Shown here piece by piece: positions 28,880 to 39,966 of a stretch of DNA of 64,000 bases; position 1 is the first letter of the stretch, and the number at the start of each line of letters is the position of its first letter. The stretch comes from Lelliottia wanjuensis (GTDB lineage Bacteria > Pseudomonadota > Gammaproteobacteria > Enterobacterales > Enterobacteriaceae). A model generated the notes under the pieces. That model was not told the DNA's origin, searched no databases, and saw only the letters and a program-made list of their open reading frames with translations. Both the position numbers and the translations under genes were made by a program. The stretch covers positions 17,959 through 81,958 of the forward strand of contig NZ_JASSOT010000060.1 in assembly GCF_030238365.1 (NCBI RefSeq), written 5' to 3'.

Positions 28880-31419
28880 ACGTTTTCCTCCACCAGAGTC
28901 ACCGGAATACGCTCGTACGGCGTGGCCGGACGATGCTGTTCGCGCTCAGGCACCACCTGGACGTTCGGATCGCGCTGGGTGCTGTTGATAAAGTGTTTGA
29001 AGCGCACCTGTGCGGCTGGCGTGTTGACGGTTTCCGTCCACTCGCAAATCACCGCCTCGCGCAGGCGGGCAATCTCTTCTTCCAGATGCTCGTTCAGACC
29101 GAGTTTGTCGTCGATGATGACCGATTTCAGGTATTCGATGCCACCTTCCAGGTTATCCAGCCAGGAGGCTGTACGGGTCAGTTTGTCGGCGGTACGGATG
29201 TAGAACATCATGAAGCGGTCGAGGTATTTCAGCAGCGTTTCGCGGTCAAGATCGGCGGCCAGCAGGTCGGCGTGACGCGGTTTCATCCCGCCGTTACCGC
29301 AGACGTACAGGTTCCAGCCTTTCTCGGTGGCGATAATTCCCACGTCTTTGCCCTGCGCTTCCGCACATTCACGGGTACAGCCGGAGACGCCGAACTTCAT
29401 TTTGTGCGGGGTACGAATACCTTTGTAGCGGTTTTCCAGCTCAACGCCGAAGCCCACGCTGTCGCCCACGCCGTAACGGCACCAGGTGCTACCCACGCAG
29501 GTTTTCGCCATACGCAGCGCTTTGGCATACGCGTGACCGGTTTCGAAGCCCGCTTCGATCAGCTGACGCCAGATTTCCGGCAGATCATCTTTCTGCACAC
29601 CAAACAGACCGATACGCTGGGAACCGGTAATTTTGGTGTACAGGTTAAATTCGCGCGCCACGCGGCCCACGGCCACCAGACCTTCCGGGGTGATTTCGCC
29701 ACCGGCAGAGCGTGGAATCACTGAGTAGGTGCCGTCTTTCTGGATGTTGGCGAGGAAGTTGTCGTTGGTGTCCTGCAGCGGCGTGTGCTCTGGCTTCAGA
29801 ATGTAGTCGTTCCAGCAGGAGGCGAGCAGGGAACCGACGGTCGGTTTACACACTTCGCACCCGTAGCCCTGGCCGTGTTTTTGCAGCAGCTCGTCGAAGG
29901 TTTTGATGCCTTCCACGCGGATTAGGTGGTAAATCTCCTGACGTGAGTAAGAGAAGTGCTCACAGAGGTTGTTGTTCACTTCGATGCCCTGTTTCGCCAG
30001 TTCGGCGTTCAGCACCTGAGTGACTAGCGGAATACAGCCGCCGCAGCCGGTCCCGGCTTTGGTTTCGGCTTTCAGCGCCGCAACGGTGTGGCAGCCTTTG
30101 TTGATCGCGGAGATCAGCATGCCTTTGGTCACGTCGAAGCAGGAGCAGATCTGCGCGCTGTCCGGCAGTTTATCCACGCCGATAGACGGTTTGCCACTGG
30201 AGGCATGAGCAGGCAGGATCAGCGCGTCCGGGTTTTCCGGTAGCTCGATGGCGTTCAGGACCAGCTGCAGCAGGTTGCCGAAATCCGTGGTATCGCCCAC
30301 CAGCACCGCACCCAGCAGGGTTTTGTTGTCCTGGCTGACAATCAGACGTTTGTAGACCTCTTTGCTTTCGTCGAGGTACACGTAGCTGCGACAGCCCGGC
30401 GTGCGGCCGTGGGCATCGCCGATCCCGCCAACATCTACGCCGAGCAGTTTCAGCTTGGCGCTCATGTCCGCGCCGGTGAAGGCATTTTCGTTACCGAGGA
30501 TGTGGTCCACGGCGACCTGCGCCATTTTGTAGCCCGGTGCCACGAGGCCGTACACGCGGTTGCTCCAGCTGGCGCATTCGCCGATGGCGTAGATGTCCGG
30601 GTCGGAGGTCTGACAGGAGTCGTTAATCATGATCCCGCCGCGCTGCGCCACGGCCAGACCGCACTGGGTCGCCATTTTGTCGCGTGGACGGATACCGGTG
30701 GAGAAGACGATGAAGTCCACTTCCAGCTCGCTGCCGTCGGCGAAGCGCATGGTTTTACGCGCTTCGGTGCCTTCCTGAACGATCTCTTTGGTATTTTTGC
30801 TGGTGTGAACTTTCACACCCATGCTCTCGATCTTACGGCGCAGCTGATCGCCGCCCATATGGTCGAGCTGTTCGGCCATCAGCATCGGGGCAAATTCGAT
30901 GACGTGGGTTTCGACGCCTAAGTTTTTCAGCGCGCCTGCCGCTTCGAGGCCGAGCAGACCGCCGCCGACGACCGCGCCGCGTTTACTGCGACGCGCGCAG
31001 GATTCGATCGCTTTGAGGTCTTCAATGGTACGATAAACGAAGCAATCCTGTGTTTCTGAGCCCTTGATAGGCGGGATCCACGGGTAAGAGCCAGTCGCCA
31101 TGATCAACTTATCGTAAAAAACGGTACGTCCGGCACTGGAGTGGATCACCTTTTCCTGGCGGTTGATGGTGATAGCGCGTTCGCCCACCAGCACTTTGAC
31201 GCCATGCTTCTCGTAGAAACCTTCACGCACCAGAGAAAGTTCTTCAGCGGTGTGATGGGAGAAGTAGGAAGAGAGGTGGACACGATCGTATGCTTGACGG
31301 GGTTCTTCACAGAAGACGGTAATATCGAACTGGGCAGCGTCAGCTTTATCGAGAAGATCCTCAATAAAGCGGTGGCCGACCATGCCGTTACCAATAATAG
31401 CGAGTCTGACTTTGCTCAT
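28876..31419 (-). CDS. nirB: Nitrite reductase (NADH) large subunit
   Basis: Cytoplasmic siroheme enzyme reducing nitrite to ammonium with NADH. 847 residues. N-terminal FAD/NAD(P)-binding module (LAIIGNGMVGHRF and VVGGGLLGLEAAG). A BFD-like [2Fe-2S] motif has CSC at 425-427 and CGGC at 459-462. The C-terminal sulfite/nitrite reductase half holds Cys641, Cys647, Cys681 and Cys685 for the [4Fe-4S]-siroheme centre. The promoter upstream has the FNR and NarL/NarP-type sites described separately, giving anaerobic, nitrate/nitrite-responsive expression. cysG nearby supplies the siroheme. Confidence 0.99.
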   Translation of the reverse strand: MSKVRLAIIGNGMVGHRFIEDLLDKADAAQFDITVFCEEPRQAYDRVHLSSYFSHHTAEELSLVREGFYEKHGVKVLVGERAITINRQEKVIHSSAGRTVFYDKLIMATGSYPWIPPIKGSETQDCFVYRTIEDLKAIESCARRSKRGAVVGGGLLGLEAAGALKNLGVETHVIEFAPMLMAEQLDHMGGDQLRRKIESMGVKVHTSKNTKEIVQEGTEARKTMRFADGSELEVDFIVFSTGIRPRDKMATQCGLAVAQRGGIMINDSCQTSDPDIYAIGECASWSNRVYGLVAPGYKMAQVAVDHILGNENAFTGADMSAKLKLLGVDVGGIGDAHGRTPGCRSYVYLDESKEVYKRLIVSQDNKTLLGAVLVGDTTDFGNLLQLVLNAIELPENPDALILPAHASSGKPSIGVDKLPDSAQICSCFDVTKGMLISAINKGCHTVAALKAETKAGTGCGGCIPLVTQVLNAELAKQGIEVNNNLCEHFSYSRQEIYHLIRVEGIKTFDELLQKHGQGYGCEVCKPTVGSLLASCWNDYILKPEHTPLQDTNDNFLANIQKDGTYSVIPRSAGGEITPEGLVAVGRVAREFNLYTKITGSQRIGLFGVQKDDLPEIWRQLIEAGFETGHAYAKALRMAKTCVGSTWCRYGVGDSVGFGVELENRYKGIRTPHKMKFGVSGCTRECAEAQGKDVGIIATEKGWNLYVCGNGGMKPRHADLLAADLDRETLLKYLDRFMMFYIRTADKLTRTASWLDNLEGGIEYLKSVIIDDKLGLNEHLEEEIARLREAVICEWTETVNTPAAQVRFKHFINSTQRDPNVQVVPEREQHRPATPYERIPVTLVEENV

Positions 31420-31477
31420 TTTTGCCTCGATTTCTTTTCTATTACTGCCTACCTTAACGATTCAGCAGGGGCACTTA

Positions 31478-31491
31478 TTGATACAAATCAA
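31478..31491. promoter_or_regulatory. FNR site of the nirB promoter
   Basis: TTGATACAAATCAA is a perfect FNR consensus (TTGAT-N4-ATCAA), about 66 bp before nirB. Reading on the minus strand, GTTAAGGTAGG lies downstream as the -10 region, as in the E. coli nirB promoter where the site is centred at -41.5. This places a start of transcription near 31443. Confidence 0.93.
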
Positions 31492-31504
31492 ATACGCCTT
31501 TAAC

Positions 31505-31520
31505 TACTCCTTAGTGGGTA
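31505..31520. promoter_or_regulatory. NarL/NarP 7-2-7 site of the nirB promoter
   Basis: Read on the minus strand, TACCCAC-TA-AGGAGTA is an inverted pair of NarL heptamers spaced by 2 bp. Its centre is exactly 28 bp upstream of the FNR site centre, the same arrangement (-69.5 and -41.5) known for E. coli nirB. It should give nitrate/nitrite induction. Confidence 0.88.
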
Positions 31521-31594
31521 TATCGCTGATTTGTCAGGATTTTTATAAGTCTCGGAAATAGCACGCTTTTCGCGAGCGTCTATTTTCTATACAA

Positions 31595-31608
31595 ATTAGG
31601 GGCCTAAT
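31595..31608. promoter_or_regulatory. Palindrome upstream of codA
   Basis: ATTAGG-GG-CCTAAT is a 6-2-6 inverted repeat 51 bp before the codA ATG and on the codA side of the nirB promoter. It could be an operator for codA or the binding site of an unidentified regulator. No PurR-type site (ACGCAAACGTTTGCGT) is evident in the nirB-codA spacer. Confidence 0.35.
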
Positions 31609-31659
31609 GATTAAGATGACGTACCCCTTAATTTCAGCCGCGTTTTTCGGGAGAAAGGT

Positions 31660-32976
31660 ATGACGACAACACCGCTTTGGCTCGTTCAGAATGTTCGGTT
31701 ACCGGGCCGGGAAGGGTTATGGCAGATCGGCATTGAGAATGGCCGTTTTGCTGAGATCACCCCGATGAGCGACGCGCACGACGAAAGCTACGAAGTGCTC
31801 AACGCCCGCGGCGGGCTGGCGATCCCGCCGTTTATCGAGCCGCATATTCATCTCGATACGACCCAGACTGCGGGCGAACCGAGCTGGAACCAGTCCGGCA
31901 CGCTGTTTGAAGGCATCGAGCGCTGGGCGGAGCGTAAGGCGCTGCTGAGTCACGAAGACGTGAAAGCCCGCGCGTGGAAGACGCTGAAATGGCAAATTGC
32001 CAACGGCATCCAGTTCGTGCGCACCCACGTGGATGTCTCCGACCCGACGCTCACCGCCCTGAAAGCGATGCTGGAGGTGAAACAGGAAGTCGCGCCCTGG
32101 GTGACGCTGCAAATCGTGGCCTTCCCGCAGGAGGGAATTCTCTCTTATCCCAACGGCGCGGCGCTGCTGGAAGAGGCATTAAAACTGGGCGCGGATGTGG
32201 TCGGGGCGATCCCGCACTTTGAATTCACCCGCGAGTATGGCGTCCAGTCCCTGCACATTGCTTTCGAGCTGGCGAAAAAATACGACCGTCCGCTGGATAT
32301 TCACTGCGATGAGATCGACGACGAGCAGTCGCGCTTCGTTGAAACCGTCGCCACTCTGGCGTACGAGGCGGGCATCGGCCATCGCGTGACCGCCAGCCAT
32401 ACCACGGCGATGCACTCTTATAACGGGGCGTACACCTCGCGCCTGTTCCGCCTGCTGAAGATGTCCAACATCAACTTTGTCGCTAACCCGCTGGTGAATA
32501 TTCATCTGCAGGGACGTTTTGACGACTATCCGAAGCGTCGGGGTATCACCCGCGTGAAGGAGCTGCAGGAGGCGGGCATCAACGTCTGCTTCGGTCACGA
32601 TGACGTCTTTGACCCGTGGTATCCGCTGGGTACGGGCAATATGCTGCAGGTGTTGCACATGGGGCTGCACGTCTGTCAGATGATGGGCTATGGGCAGATC
32701 GACAGCGGTCTCAACCTGATCACCCACAACAGCGCCAGAACCTTTGGCCTGAAGGATTACGGGATCGAAACGGGCAATCCGGCGAACCTGATTATTTTGC
32801 CTGCGGAGAGTGGGTTTGAAGCGGTGCGCTGCCAGGTGCCGGTACGCTGGTCGATTCGTCAGGGAAGAGTCATTGCCACCACGCAGCTGGCGCAGACGTG
32901 GATCCAGACGGATAGCGGGGGAGAGGAAGTGAACTTTACCCGAAACAGCCCCTTTGCCGGTAGCAAAGGGGCGTAG
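31660..32976 (+). CDS. codA: Cytosine deaminase
   Basis: Converts cytosine to uracil and ammonia (pyrimidine salvage). 438 residues with the amidohydrolase metal ligands His62 and His64 ([11 protein letters not shown]), [29 protein letters not shown] and the catalytic [10 protein letters not shown] region, very close to E. coli CodA (427 residues). A slightly longer C-terminus ends [20 protein letters not shown] precedes the ATG. There is no codB permease beside it, unlike the E. coli codBA operon; it lies alone between the nirB promoter and tsgA. Its final codons form a hairpin (32949-32971). Confidence 0.95.
   Translation: MTTTPLWLVQNVRLPGREGLWQIGIENGRFAEITPMSDAHDESYEVLNARGGLAIPPFIEPHIHLDTTQTAGEPSWNQSGTLFEGIERWAERKALLSHEDVKARAWKTLKWQIANGIQFVRTHVDVSDPTLTALKAMLEVKQEVAPWVTLQIVAFPQEGILSYPNGAALLEEALKLGADVVGAIPHFEFTREYGVQSLHIAFELAKKYDRPLDIHCDEIDDEQSRFVETVATLAYEAGIGHRVTASHTTAMHSYNGAYTSRLFRLLKMSNINFVANPLVNIHLQGRFDDYPKRRGITRVKELQEAGINVCFGHDDVFDPWYPLGTGNMLQVLHMGLHVCQMMGYGQIDSGLNLITHNSARTFGLKDYGIETGNPANLIILPAESGFEAVRCQVPVRWSIRQGRVIATTQLAQTWIQTDSGGEEVNFTRNSPFAGSKGA
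32949..32971. terminator. Hairpin at the codA 3' end
   Basis: CCCCTTTGC-CGGTA-GCAAAGGGG is a perfect 9-bp stem spanning the last codA codons, 10 bp before the convergent tsgA stop codon. The following sequence has no clear U-run on the plus strand, so terminator function is only likely. Confidence 0.5.
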
Positions 32977-32980
32977 AGAC

Positions 32981-34165
32981 TTAGTGAGAAGCCGCTACCG
33001 TATTGTGCTGACGGTGGCGGGTCACAAAGCCCAGAATCAGACACATCACGAACACTACCGCGTACAGGCCGTTCGCCGTGTGCAGGGCCGCCAGCGGACC
33101 GCTGTGGGCGACGATCGGGCCGGTCACCACGAAGGTCAGCATGGTGCCGATGGTCCCGCAGGTCAGCACGAAGTTGACCAGCTTCGGCGAGGCCACTTTG
33201 GTTTGCAGGGAGCCGAGCGTAATGATCGAGGTGTAAATCGCGCTGGAGAAGAAGCCGAGGGTCAGGATGAACCATGGCATATGCTCCGGTGATCCGTTGA
33301 TGAACAGATACATCAGCACGGTCGCCAGGCCTGCCAGCACGGTCAGGATGCGCTGCAGATCGAAGAAGCGCAGGATGAAGCTAAATGCCCACATGCCGAA
33401 CATGTACGACATCCAGAAATCGCTCACCAGTTTGCCCGCGTCGTTCAGGCTCATGCCCAGACCTTTGGCGTATTCCGGCACCCAGGAAATAAAGCCCAGC
33501 TGGCCAAGGATGTAGCACAGAGCCGCAACGGAGAGGAACAGCACGCCGATGCCCCATTTCTCTTTCACCACCGGCTCGGCACTCTGCTCGGCTTTTTTGC
33601 CCAGCACCGGGAAGTCACAGCCGAAGGTCAGAATAAAGATCGCCACGTACACCAGGCCGATACAGGCATAAACCCAGTACCACTCGATGCTGCGCGCCAG
33701 TAGAACGGCGGCAACCATCGGGAAGATCATCCCCGCCATGCTGAAGAATGAGTCGGTGAACAGCAGACGCGCGCCGCGCTGGCGGCCTTCATACATATGG
33801 GTAATCAGGAAGGTCCCGATGGACATGGTGATCCCGCTGACCAGGCCGAGTACGAACATCGACGCCGAGAACAGGGCGATGCTGTGGCTGACCATCAGAC
33901 CCGCCACGGCGGCGACCATCAGCACAAAGCCGAAACGCAGCTGCGTTTTCAGCGGCACGATTTCCATCAGCCAGGCGTTTAAGAAGATAGAGATCAGGAT
34001 CCCGGCGTTCAGGAAGGTAAAGGTATTGCTCATGCTGGAAACCGGTAACTGGAAATAATCGGCAATATTGCCCATTACCATCCCGGTGACGATCACCAGT
34101 GCGCCGGTGAGGGCGTAGGAGAAGAAGCTGATCCATGTGAGCTTGATGCGATTGCTGTTAGTCAT
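32981..34165 (-). CDS. tsgA: TsgA, MFS-family membrane transporter
   Basis: 394-residue inner-membrane protein (E. coli 393) with about 12 hydrophobic helices, beginning [20 protein letters not shown]. The conserved [18 protein letters not shown] and GVVSGI-like loops are present. The start at 34165 is the family N-terminus; 21 upstream codons stay open but are not used. Substrate is unknown; the gene was named for tellurite/selenite resistance-linked growth. Convergent with codA, 4 bp apart. Confidence 0.95.
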   Translation of the reverse strand: MTNSNRIKLTWISFFSYALTGALVIVTGMVMGNIADYFQLPVSSMSNTFTFLNAGILISIFLNAWLMEIVPLKTQLRFGFVLMVAAVAGLMVSHSIALFSASMFVLGLVSGITMSIGTFLITHMYEGRQRGARLLFTDSFFSMAGMIFPMVAAVLLARSIEWYWVYACIGLVYVAIFILTFGCDFPVLGKKAEQSAEPVVKEKWGIGVLFLSVAALCYILGQLGFISWVPEYAKGLGMSLNDAGKLVSDFWMSYMFGMWAFSFILRFFDLQRILTVLAGLATVLMYLFINGSPEHMPWFILTLGFFSSAIYTSIITLGSLQTKVASPKLVNFVLTCGTIGTMLTFVVTGPIVAHSGPLAALHTANGLYAVVFVMCLILGFVTRHRQHNTVAASH

Positions 34166-34433
34166 GTCTGCCTTATTTAGGTACGTAAAGCGCGTTGACC
34201 GCGCCGAGTGCGGGCAGATTTTAGTCATTAAAGTGATCTATTTAAATCTTTTCTGAAAATTATGATCCTCGTTGCAATTTTTCTTATGAGGTAAATCACC
34301 TTTTTACCCCCTGGATTCAACTGATTGGCCGGTTACAACTGTTTCAAATTCGTAAAATTAGGTAAAAGGCTGGCCTCCGTCCATACTGCTCTTTAGAATC
34401 AAGGCACTTGCCTTATTTACTGCGCTTTCTTAA

Positions 34434-35015
<582 letters not shown>

Positions 35016-35121
35016 GTTTCTCCTCTGCGGGTCTCCTCGCCCGCATTGCTTGCTCCTCCCTGCGAAAGCGCAGTTTGCTGCTTATACTTGTGGCAAACGG
35101 ACATATTCAGGGAGGCGTTAA

Positions 35122-35289
35122 GTGAAAAAACTCACCGATAAACAAAAGTCCCGTCTCTGGGAGCAACAGCGAAATGCCAATTTCCAGGCCAGCCGACGCC
35201 TCGAAGGGGTCGACAGCCCGTTAGTCACGCTCAGCGCGCAGGAAGCTGAAGTGCGTCTTGAGGAACTCAGGAGGCACTATGAGCGATAA
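35122..35289 (+). CDS. yhfG: YhfG, small antitoxin-like partner of Fic
   Basis: 55-residue ORF from a GTG with GGAGG seven bases upstream. It carries the inhibitory Fic motif (S/T)xxxE(G/N) as SRRLEG at residues 24-29, in a basic helix ([10 protein letters not shown]). Class I Fic regulation has this helix in a separate antitoxin that blocks the ATP site of Fic. It overlaps fic by 11 bp, as in E. coli. The short C-terminus ends [10 protein letters not shown]. Confidence 0.9.
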   Translation: MKKLTDKQKSRLWEQQRNANFQASRRLEGVDSPLVTLSAQEAEVRLEELRRHYER

Positions 35290-35881
35290 AATTGGCGACG
35301 ACCGCGACCCGTACCTCTATCCCGGCCTGAATGTGATGCGCAATGCGCTCAGTATCCGCCAGGCGGAGCGACTGGCGCAGGCCTCTTACGAACTGACGGC
35401 GCTACGTGCCGCCACGCTGCCTCTCGGCCCTCCGGCGCGCGGTTTGCCGCATCTCTGCGCCATTCATCGCCATCTCTATCAGGATATTTTCAGCTGGGCC
35501 GGGGCTATTCGTGAGGTCGATATCTACCAGGGCGACACCCGTTTTTGCCACTTTGCCTACATCGAAAAAGAGGGCAACGCCCTGATGCAGGACCTGGAAG
35601 AGGAAGGCTACCTGGTGGGTCTCGATCGTGAGGAGTTCATTGCCCGCCTCAGCCACTACTATTGTGAGATCAACGTCCTGCACCCGTTCCGGATTGGCAA
35701 CGGCATCGCCCAGCGCGTCTTCTTCGAGCAACTGGCGATCCACGCGGGCTATCAGCTGAGCTGGCGAGGCATCGACCCGGACGAATGGGCAGCGGCTAAC
35801 CAGAGCGGGGCGATGGGCGATTTGACCGCGCTCACCGCCATCTTTGCCAAAGTAGTGAGCGAAGCGCGGGAAACTGAGTAG
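35279..35881 (+). CDS. fic: Fic-domain AMPylator
   Basis: Transfers AMP from ATP to protein targets; 200 residues. The canonical motif [12 protein letters not shown] spans 135-146 with His135 catalytic and the anion-binding GNG intact. My recollection of E. coli K-12 Fic has a GSG variant at that place. Flap region [14 protein letters not shown] is also present. The start at 35279 ([12 protein letters not shown]) overlaps the yhfG stop. pabA follows after 32 bp. Target unknown. Confidence 0.94.
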   Translation: MSDKIGDDRDPYLYPGLNVMRNALSIRQAERLAQASYELTALRAATLPLGPPARGLPHLCAIHRHLYQDIFSWAGAIREVDIYQGDTRFCHFAYIEKEGNALMQDLEEEGYLVGLDREEFIARLSHYYCEINVLHPFRIGNGIAQRVFFEQLAIHAGYQLSWRGIDPDEWAAANQSGAMGDLTALTAIFAKVVSEARETE

Positions 35882-35913
35882 AATAGGGCGGCTATTTTTG
35901 TCCCGGAGCCGCC

Positions 35914-36477
35914 ATGATCCTGCTGATTGATAACTACGATTCCTTTACCTGGAACCTTTACCAGTACTTTTGTGAACTGGGGGCAGAGGTGATCGTCCGG
36001 CGCAACGACGACATTACGCTTGCTGATATCGACGCGCTGGCCCCGCAGAAAATCGTTATTTCACCGGGACCCTGCACGCCCGATGAGTCGGGCATTTCGC
36101 TTGATGTCATCCGCCACTACGCCGGAAAACTGCCGATCCTCGGCGTCTGTCTGGGGCATCAGGCTATCGCTCAGGTGTTCGGGGCGACCATCGTCCGTGC
36201 CGAACGGGTGATGCACGGCAAAACCTCGCCTGTCACGCACACCGGAACCGGCGTGTTTCGCGGACTGAATAATCCGCTGACGGTCACCCGCTATCACTCT
36301 CTGGTCATCGACCCGCCCACGCTTCCCGACTGTTTTGAAGTCACCGCCTGGAGCGACACCCAACAGATCATGGGCATTCGCCACCGCGAGTGGGATCTCG
36401 AAGGGGTGCAGTTCCACCCGGAGAGCATTCTGAGCGAGCAGGGTCACCAGCTTCTGGCCAATTTCCTCCATCGCTGA
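35914..36477 (+). CDS. pabA: Aminodeoxychorismate synthase component II (glutamine amidotransferase)
   Basis: Class I glutaminase of 187 residues that supplies ammonia to PabB for p-aminobenzoate/folate synthesis. The catalytic triad is complete: Cys79 (GVCLGHQ), His168 and Glu170 (VQFHPES). PabB is not encoded here. It lies between fic and argD as in E. coli. Confidence 0.98.
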   Translation: MILLIDNYDSFTWNLYQYFCELGAEVIVRRNDDITLADIDALAPQKIVISPGPCTPDESGISLDVIRHYAGKLPILGVCLGHQAIAQVFGATIVRAERVMHGKTSPVTHTGTGVFRGLNNPLTVTRYHSLVIDPPTLPDCFEVTAWSDTQQIMGIRHREWDLEGVQFHPESILSEQGHQLLANFLHR

Positions 36478-36493
36478 ATTTTTATTGCCTTGC

Positions 36494-36532
36494 TGTGATT
36501 TTTTATGCATATTTTGTGATTATATTTTCACA
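36494..36532. promoter_or_regulatory. Tandem ARG boxes upstream of argD
   Basis: Two 18-bp ARG boxes, TGTGATTTTTTATGCATA (36494-36511) and TGTGATTATATTTTCACA (36515-36532), each differ from the ArgR consensus WNTGAATWWWWATTCANW at only two fixed positions. They are spaced by the 3 bp typical of ArgR operators. argD starts 31 bp downstream, so arginine repression is expected. Confidence 0.85.
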
Positions 36533-36542
36533 ATCAATGTGA

Positions 36543-37816
<1,274 letters not shown>

Positions 37817-37820
37817 AAAC

Positions 37821-39908
37821 TCACGACTCTTTGCGCCGCAAAATCCGCGTCAACCAAATCCCGTGATGCGGACGCTGACGCCATGCCACCGACGAAATGG
37901 TGTGCATGGTGTTCAAATGCCCTAATACCCGCTGTAAATGCTGCTCGAGGGTGCTCATCGGCCCGTGGGTCAGCGTCTCTGGCGCTTCCAGAATGTTTGA
38001 ATCCCCCGATTCTCCCGGCGCGTCATATTCCAGACGCTGCTGACAGCGCTGCAACGCAATTTCACACGACTGCAAATACCGCTGCGCCAGATCCGGCGTC
38101 AGCATCGTATGCTCGCGCGCCAGCGTGGTCATGGCGTTGATATGCTCGACGATAAACTGGCTGTGCGTCACCCACAGCTTCATATCCGCCAGATAGTGCG
38201 AGTTAAAGCCCGGCTCCTGCATCGCCTGGTTAAGGGAGTTAAACAGCGCGTTGTGCGCCTGGTTGACCTTCATGCGCTGATAGGCCAGCGGCGAGGCTTT
38301 GGGATCGTCGCTCAGTATCAAACGAATCGCCTGCTGATCGGCTTCGAGCGCGTCGTGGGCGTTCTGGCGTAATAAGCCGCTTTGCCACTGCGGCCACAGC
38401 CAGACCATGCCGCCGAAGGCGATCAGACAGCCAATCAGCGTATCCACCAGCCGCGCGACAATGTACTGCTCGCCGTTCAACGTCAGGAGCTGCAGGGTAT
38501 ATACCGCCGTCACCGTAAACCCGACCATCGCCCAGCCGTAGTTTTTACGGATGATCAGATAGCCCACCAGCGTTATCACCAGCATTCCCGCGAGGGTGTA
38601 GCCGTCGGGAACGTGGAAGTGCAGCGTCACCCCGGCAATCACTAACCCGGCAAAAGTCCCGAGCGCCCGGTGAAGAATGCGCACTCGCGTGGCGCCATAG
38701 CCGTTCTGGGTGACAAACAGCACGGTCATGAGGATCCAGTAGGGCTTCGGTAAGTGCAGGGCGACGCCCATCAGGCTCGCCACGCTTAGCATCACGCTGA
38801 TGCGTGCGGCGTTGCGCAGGGCGGAGGATTTCAGCGACAGATAGCTTTTCAGCGCAGGCAGCAACGGCAGACGTTTTTGCTTATCGGCCATCAGGTCGCG
38901 GGAGTAGAGCGGACGCTGGGTGCGCAGCACGCGCGCGATGCGGCTAAAGTGCCATGCGCAGAACTGTCCGACCGGGTTATCCGGATGCTGGCGCGCGATT
39001 TTCTCCAGCGCTCCCAGCTGCTTATCCATGGTAAAGCGCGTCGGGTAGCGGTGATACAGAATATCGTCCGCCAGCACGCGCAGGCGAGTCGCGACCGTCT
39101 GGGCGTTCCAGCGGATCACCGCCTCGGCGTGGCTGCGCTCCACCAGCTTTTGCACCTCCTGCGGGTGATGCAGGCTGACGGAGATATGCTCCTGCAGATC
39201 CAGCCCGACCTGGAAGACGCGCAGCAGGCGTTTGTATTCATGATTTTTATTGGCCGCCAGCATGTGCAGTTGCTGATAACACTGGCTGATGAGATCGACC
39301 ACTTTTTGCTGGCGCGACAGCAGCGGCGGCAGGGACTTTTCCGGGTCCGCGTGCTGCGTCAGCAGGGTATATTTGGCTTCGCAATATTCGGCGAGCTGGA
39401 CGTAGAGCAGGCTCAGGGATTCGCGCAGCGGCTGCTCTCGCCACATCCAGAACCAGAACCAGTTAAACAGCCCGTACCACAGCGTGCCGGCGGCATAGAT
39501 CAGCAGCGGCTCCCAGACGGGCATATTTCCGGCGAGACTCAGCGTGAAAATGGCGGCAATGAGCGATGCGGGCAGCAGGCGGGCGTGAAGCGCGCTGATC
39601 TCCGCCGTGACGCCCAGCGTCATCGCCAGCACGGTCAGAATGAGCGGCAGCGGGATATCGCGCGCCAGCAGCAGCTGCACGGCGAGGCTGCATCCGGCAA
39701 ACAGGCAGCCGCCGATAATCAGACGTTTGAAAAAGCGTTTATGGGGAGTATCGAGACCGGCAATGTTGCAGCAGGCGGGGACGAGAGAAAACAGCAGCCC
39801 CTGTTGCAGATGACCGAGGATCAAACCAACGGCCACGGGAAGACATAACACCAGAGTTTGACGTAGTGCGTAGTTAACTTCCGGGTGATAAATCAGCCTG
39901 CGCCACAT
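37821..39908 (-). CDS. yhfK: YhfK, FUSC-family inner-membrane protein
   Basis: 695 residues (E. coli 696) of the YccS/YhfK fusaric-acid-resistance-like family. Two groups of hydrophobic helices (about residues 15-140 and 385-500) flank and follow a soluble region with ILYHRYPTRF and GQFCAWHFSRIARVLR. The conserved SALRNAARISVMLSVA starts the second half. Function unverified; possibly export of aromatic or other compounds. The start MWRRLIYHPEVNYALRQ at 39908 is the family N-terminus; 14 upstream codons are not. Confidence 0.92.
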   Translation of the reverse strand: MWRRLIYHPEVNYALRQTLVLCLPVAVGLILGHLQQGLLFSLVPACCNIAGLDTPHKRFFKRLIIGGCLFAGCSLAVQLLLARDIPLPLILTVLAMTLGVTAEISALHARLLPASLIAAIFTLSLAGNMPVWEPLLIYAAGTLWYGLFNWFWFWMWREQPLRESLSLLYVQLAEYCEAKYTLLTQHADPEKSLPPLLSRQQKVVDLISQCYQQLHMLAANKNHEYKRLLRVFQVGLDLQEHISVSLHHPQEVQKLVERSHAEAVIRWNAQTVATRLRVLADDILYHRYPTRFTMDKQLGALEKIARQHPDNPVGQFCAWHFSRIARVLRTQRPLYSRDLMADKQKRLPLLPALKSYLSLKSSALRNAARISVMLSVASLMGVALHLPKPYWILMTVLFVTQNGYGATRVRILHRALGTFAGLVIAGVTLHFHVPDGYTLAGMLVITLVGYLIIRKNYGWAMVGFTVTAVYTLQLLTLNGEQYIVARLVDTLIGCLIAFGGMVWLWPQWQSGLLRQNAHDALEADQQAIRLILSDDPKASPLAYQRMKVNQAHNALFNSLNQAMQEPGFNSHYLADMKLWVTHSQFIVEHINAMTTLAREHTMLTPDLAQRYLQSCEIALQRCQQRLEYDAPGESGDSNILEAPETLTHGPMSTLEQHLQRVLGHLNTMHTISSVAWRQRPHHGIWLTRILRRKES

Positions 39909-39966
39909 AGTCGTCAGAGACAAAAACGGCGTGACATCTTGCGATGGCACGCCGGATTTTGCGGAA

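Noticed and set aside
36515..36532. CRP site before argD
   Set aside because: TGTGA and TCACA are 8 bp apart rather than 6; the sequence is better explained as an ARG box.
38877..39848. Plus-strand frame of 323 codons opposite yhfK
   Set aside because: Antisense shadow of the yhfK soluble domain; Gln/Arg-rich composition and no domain.
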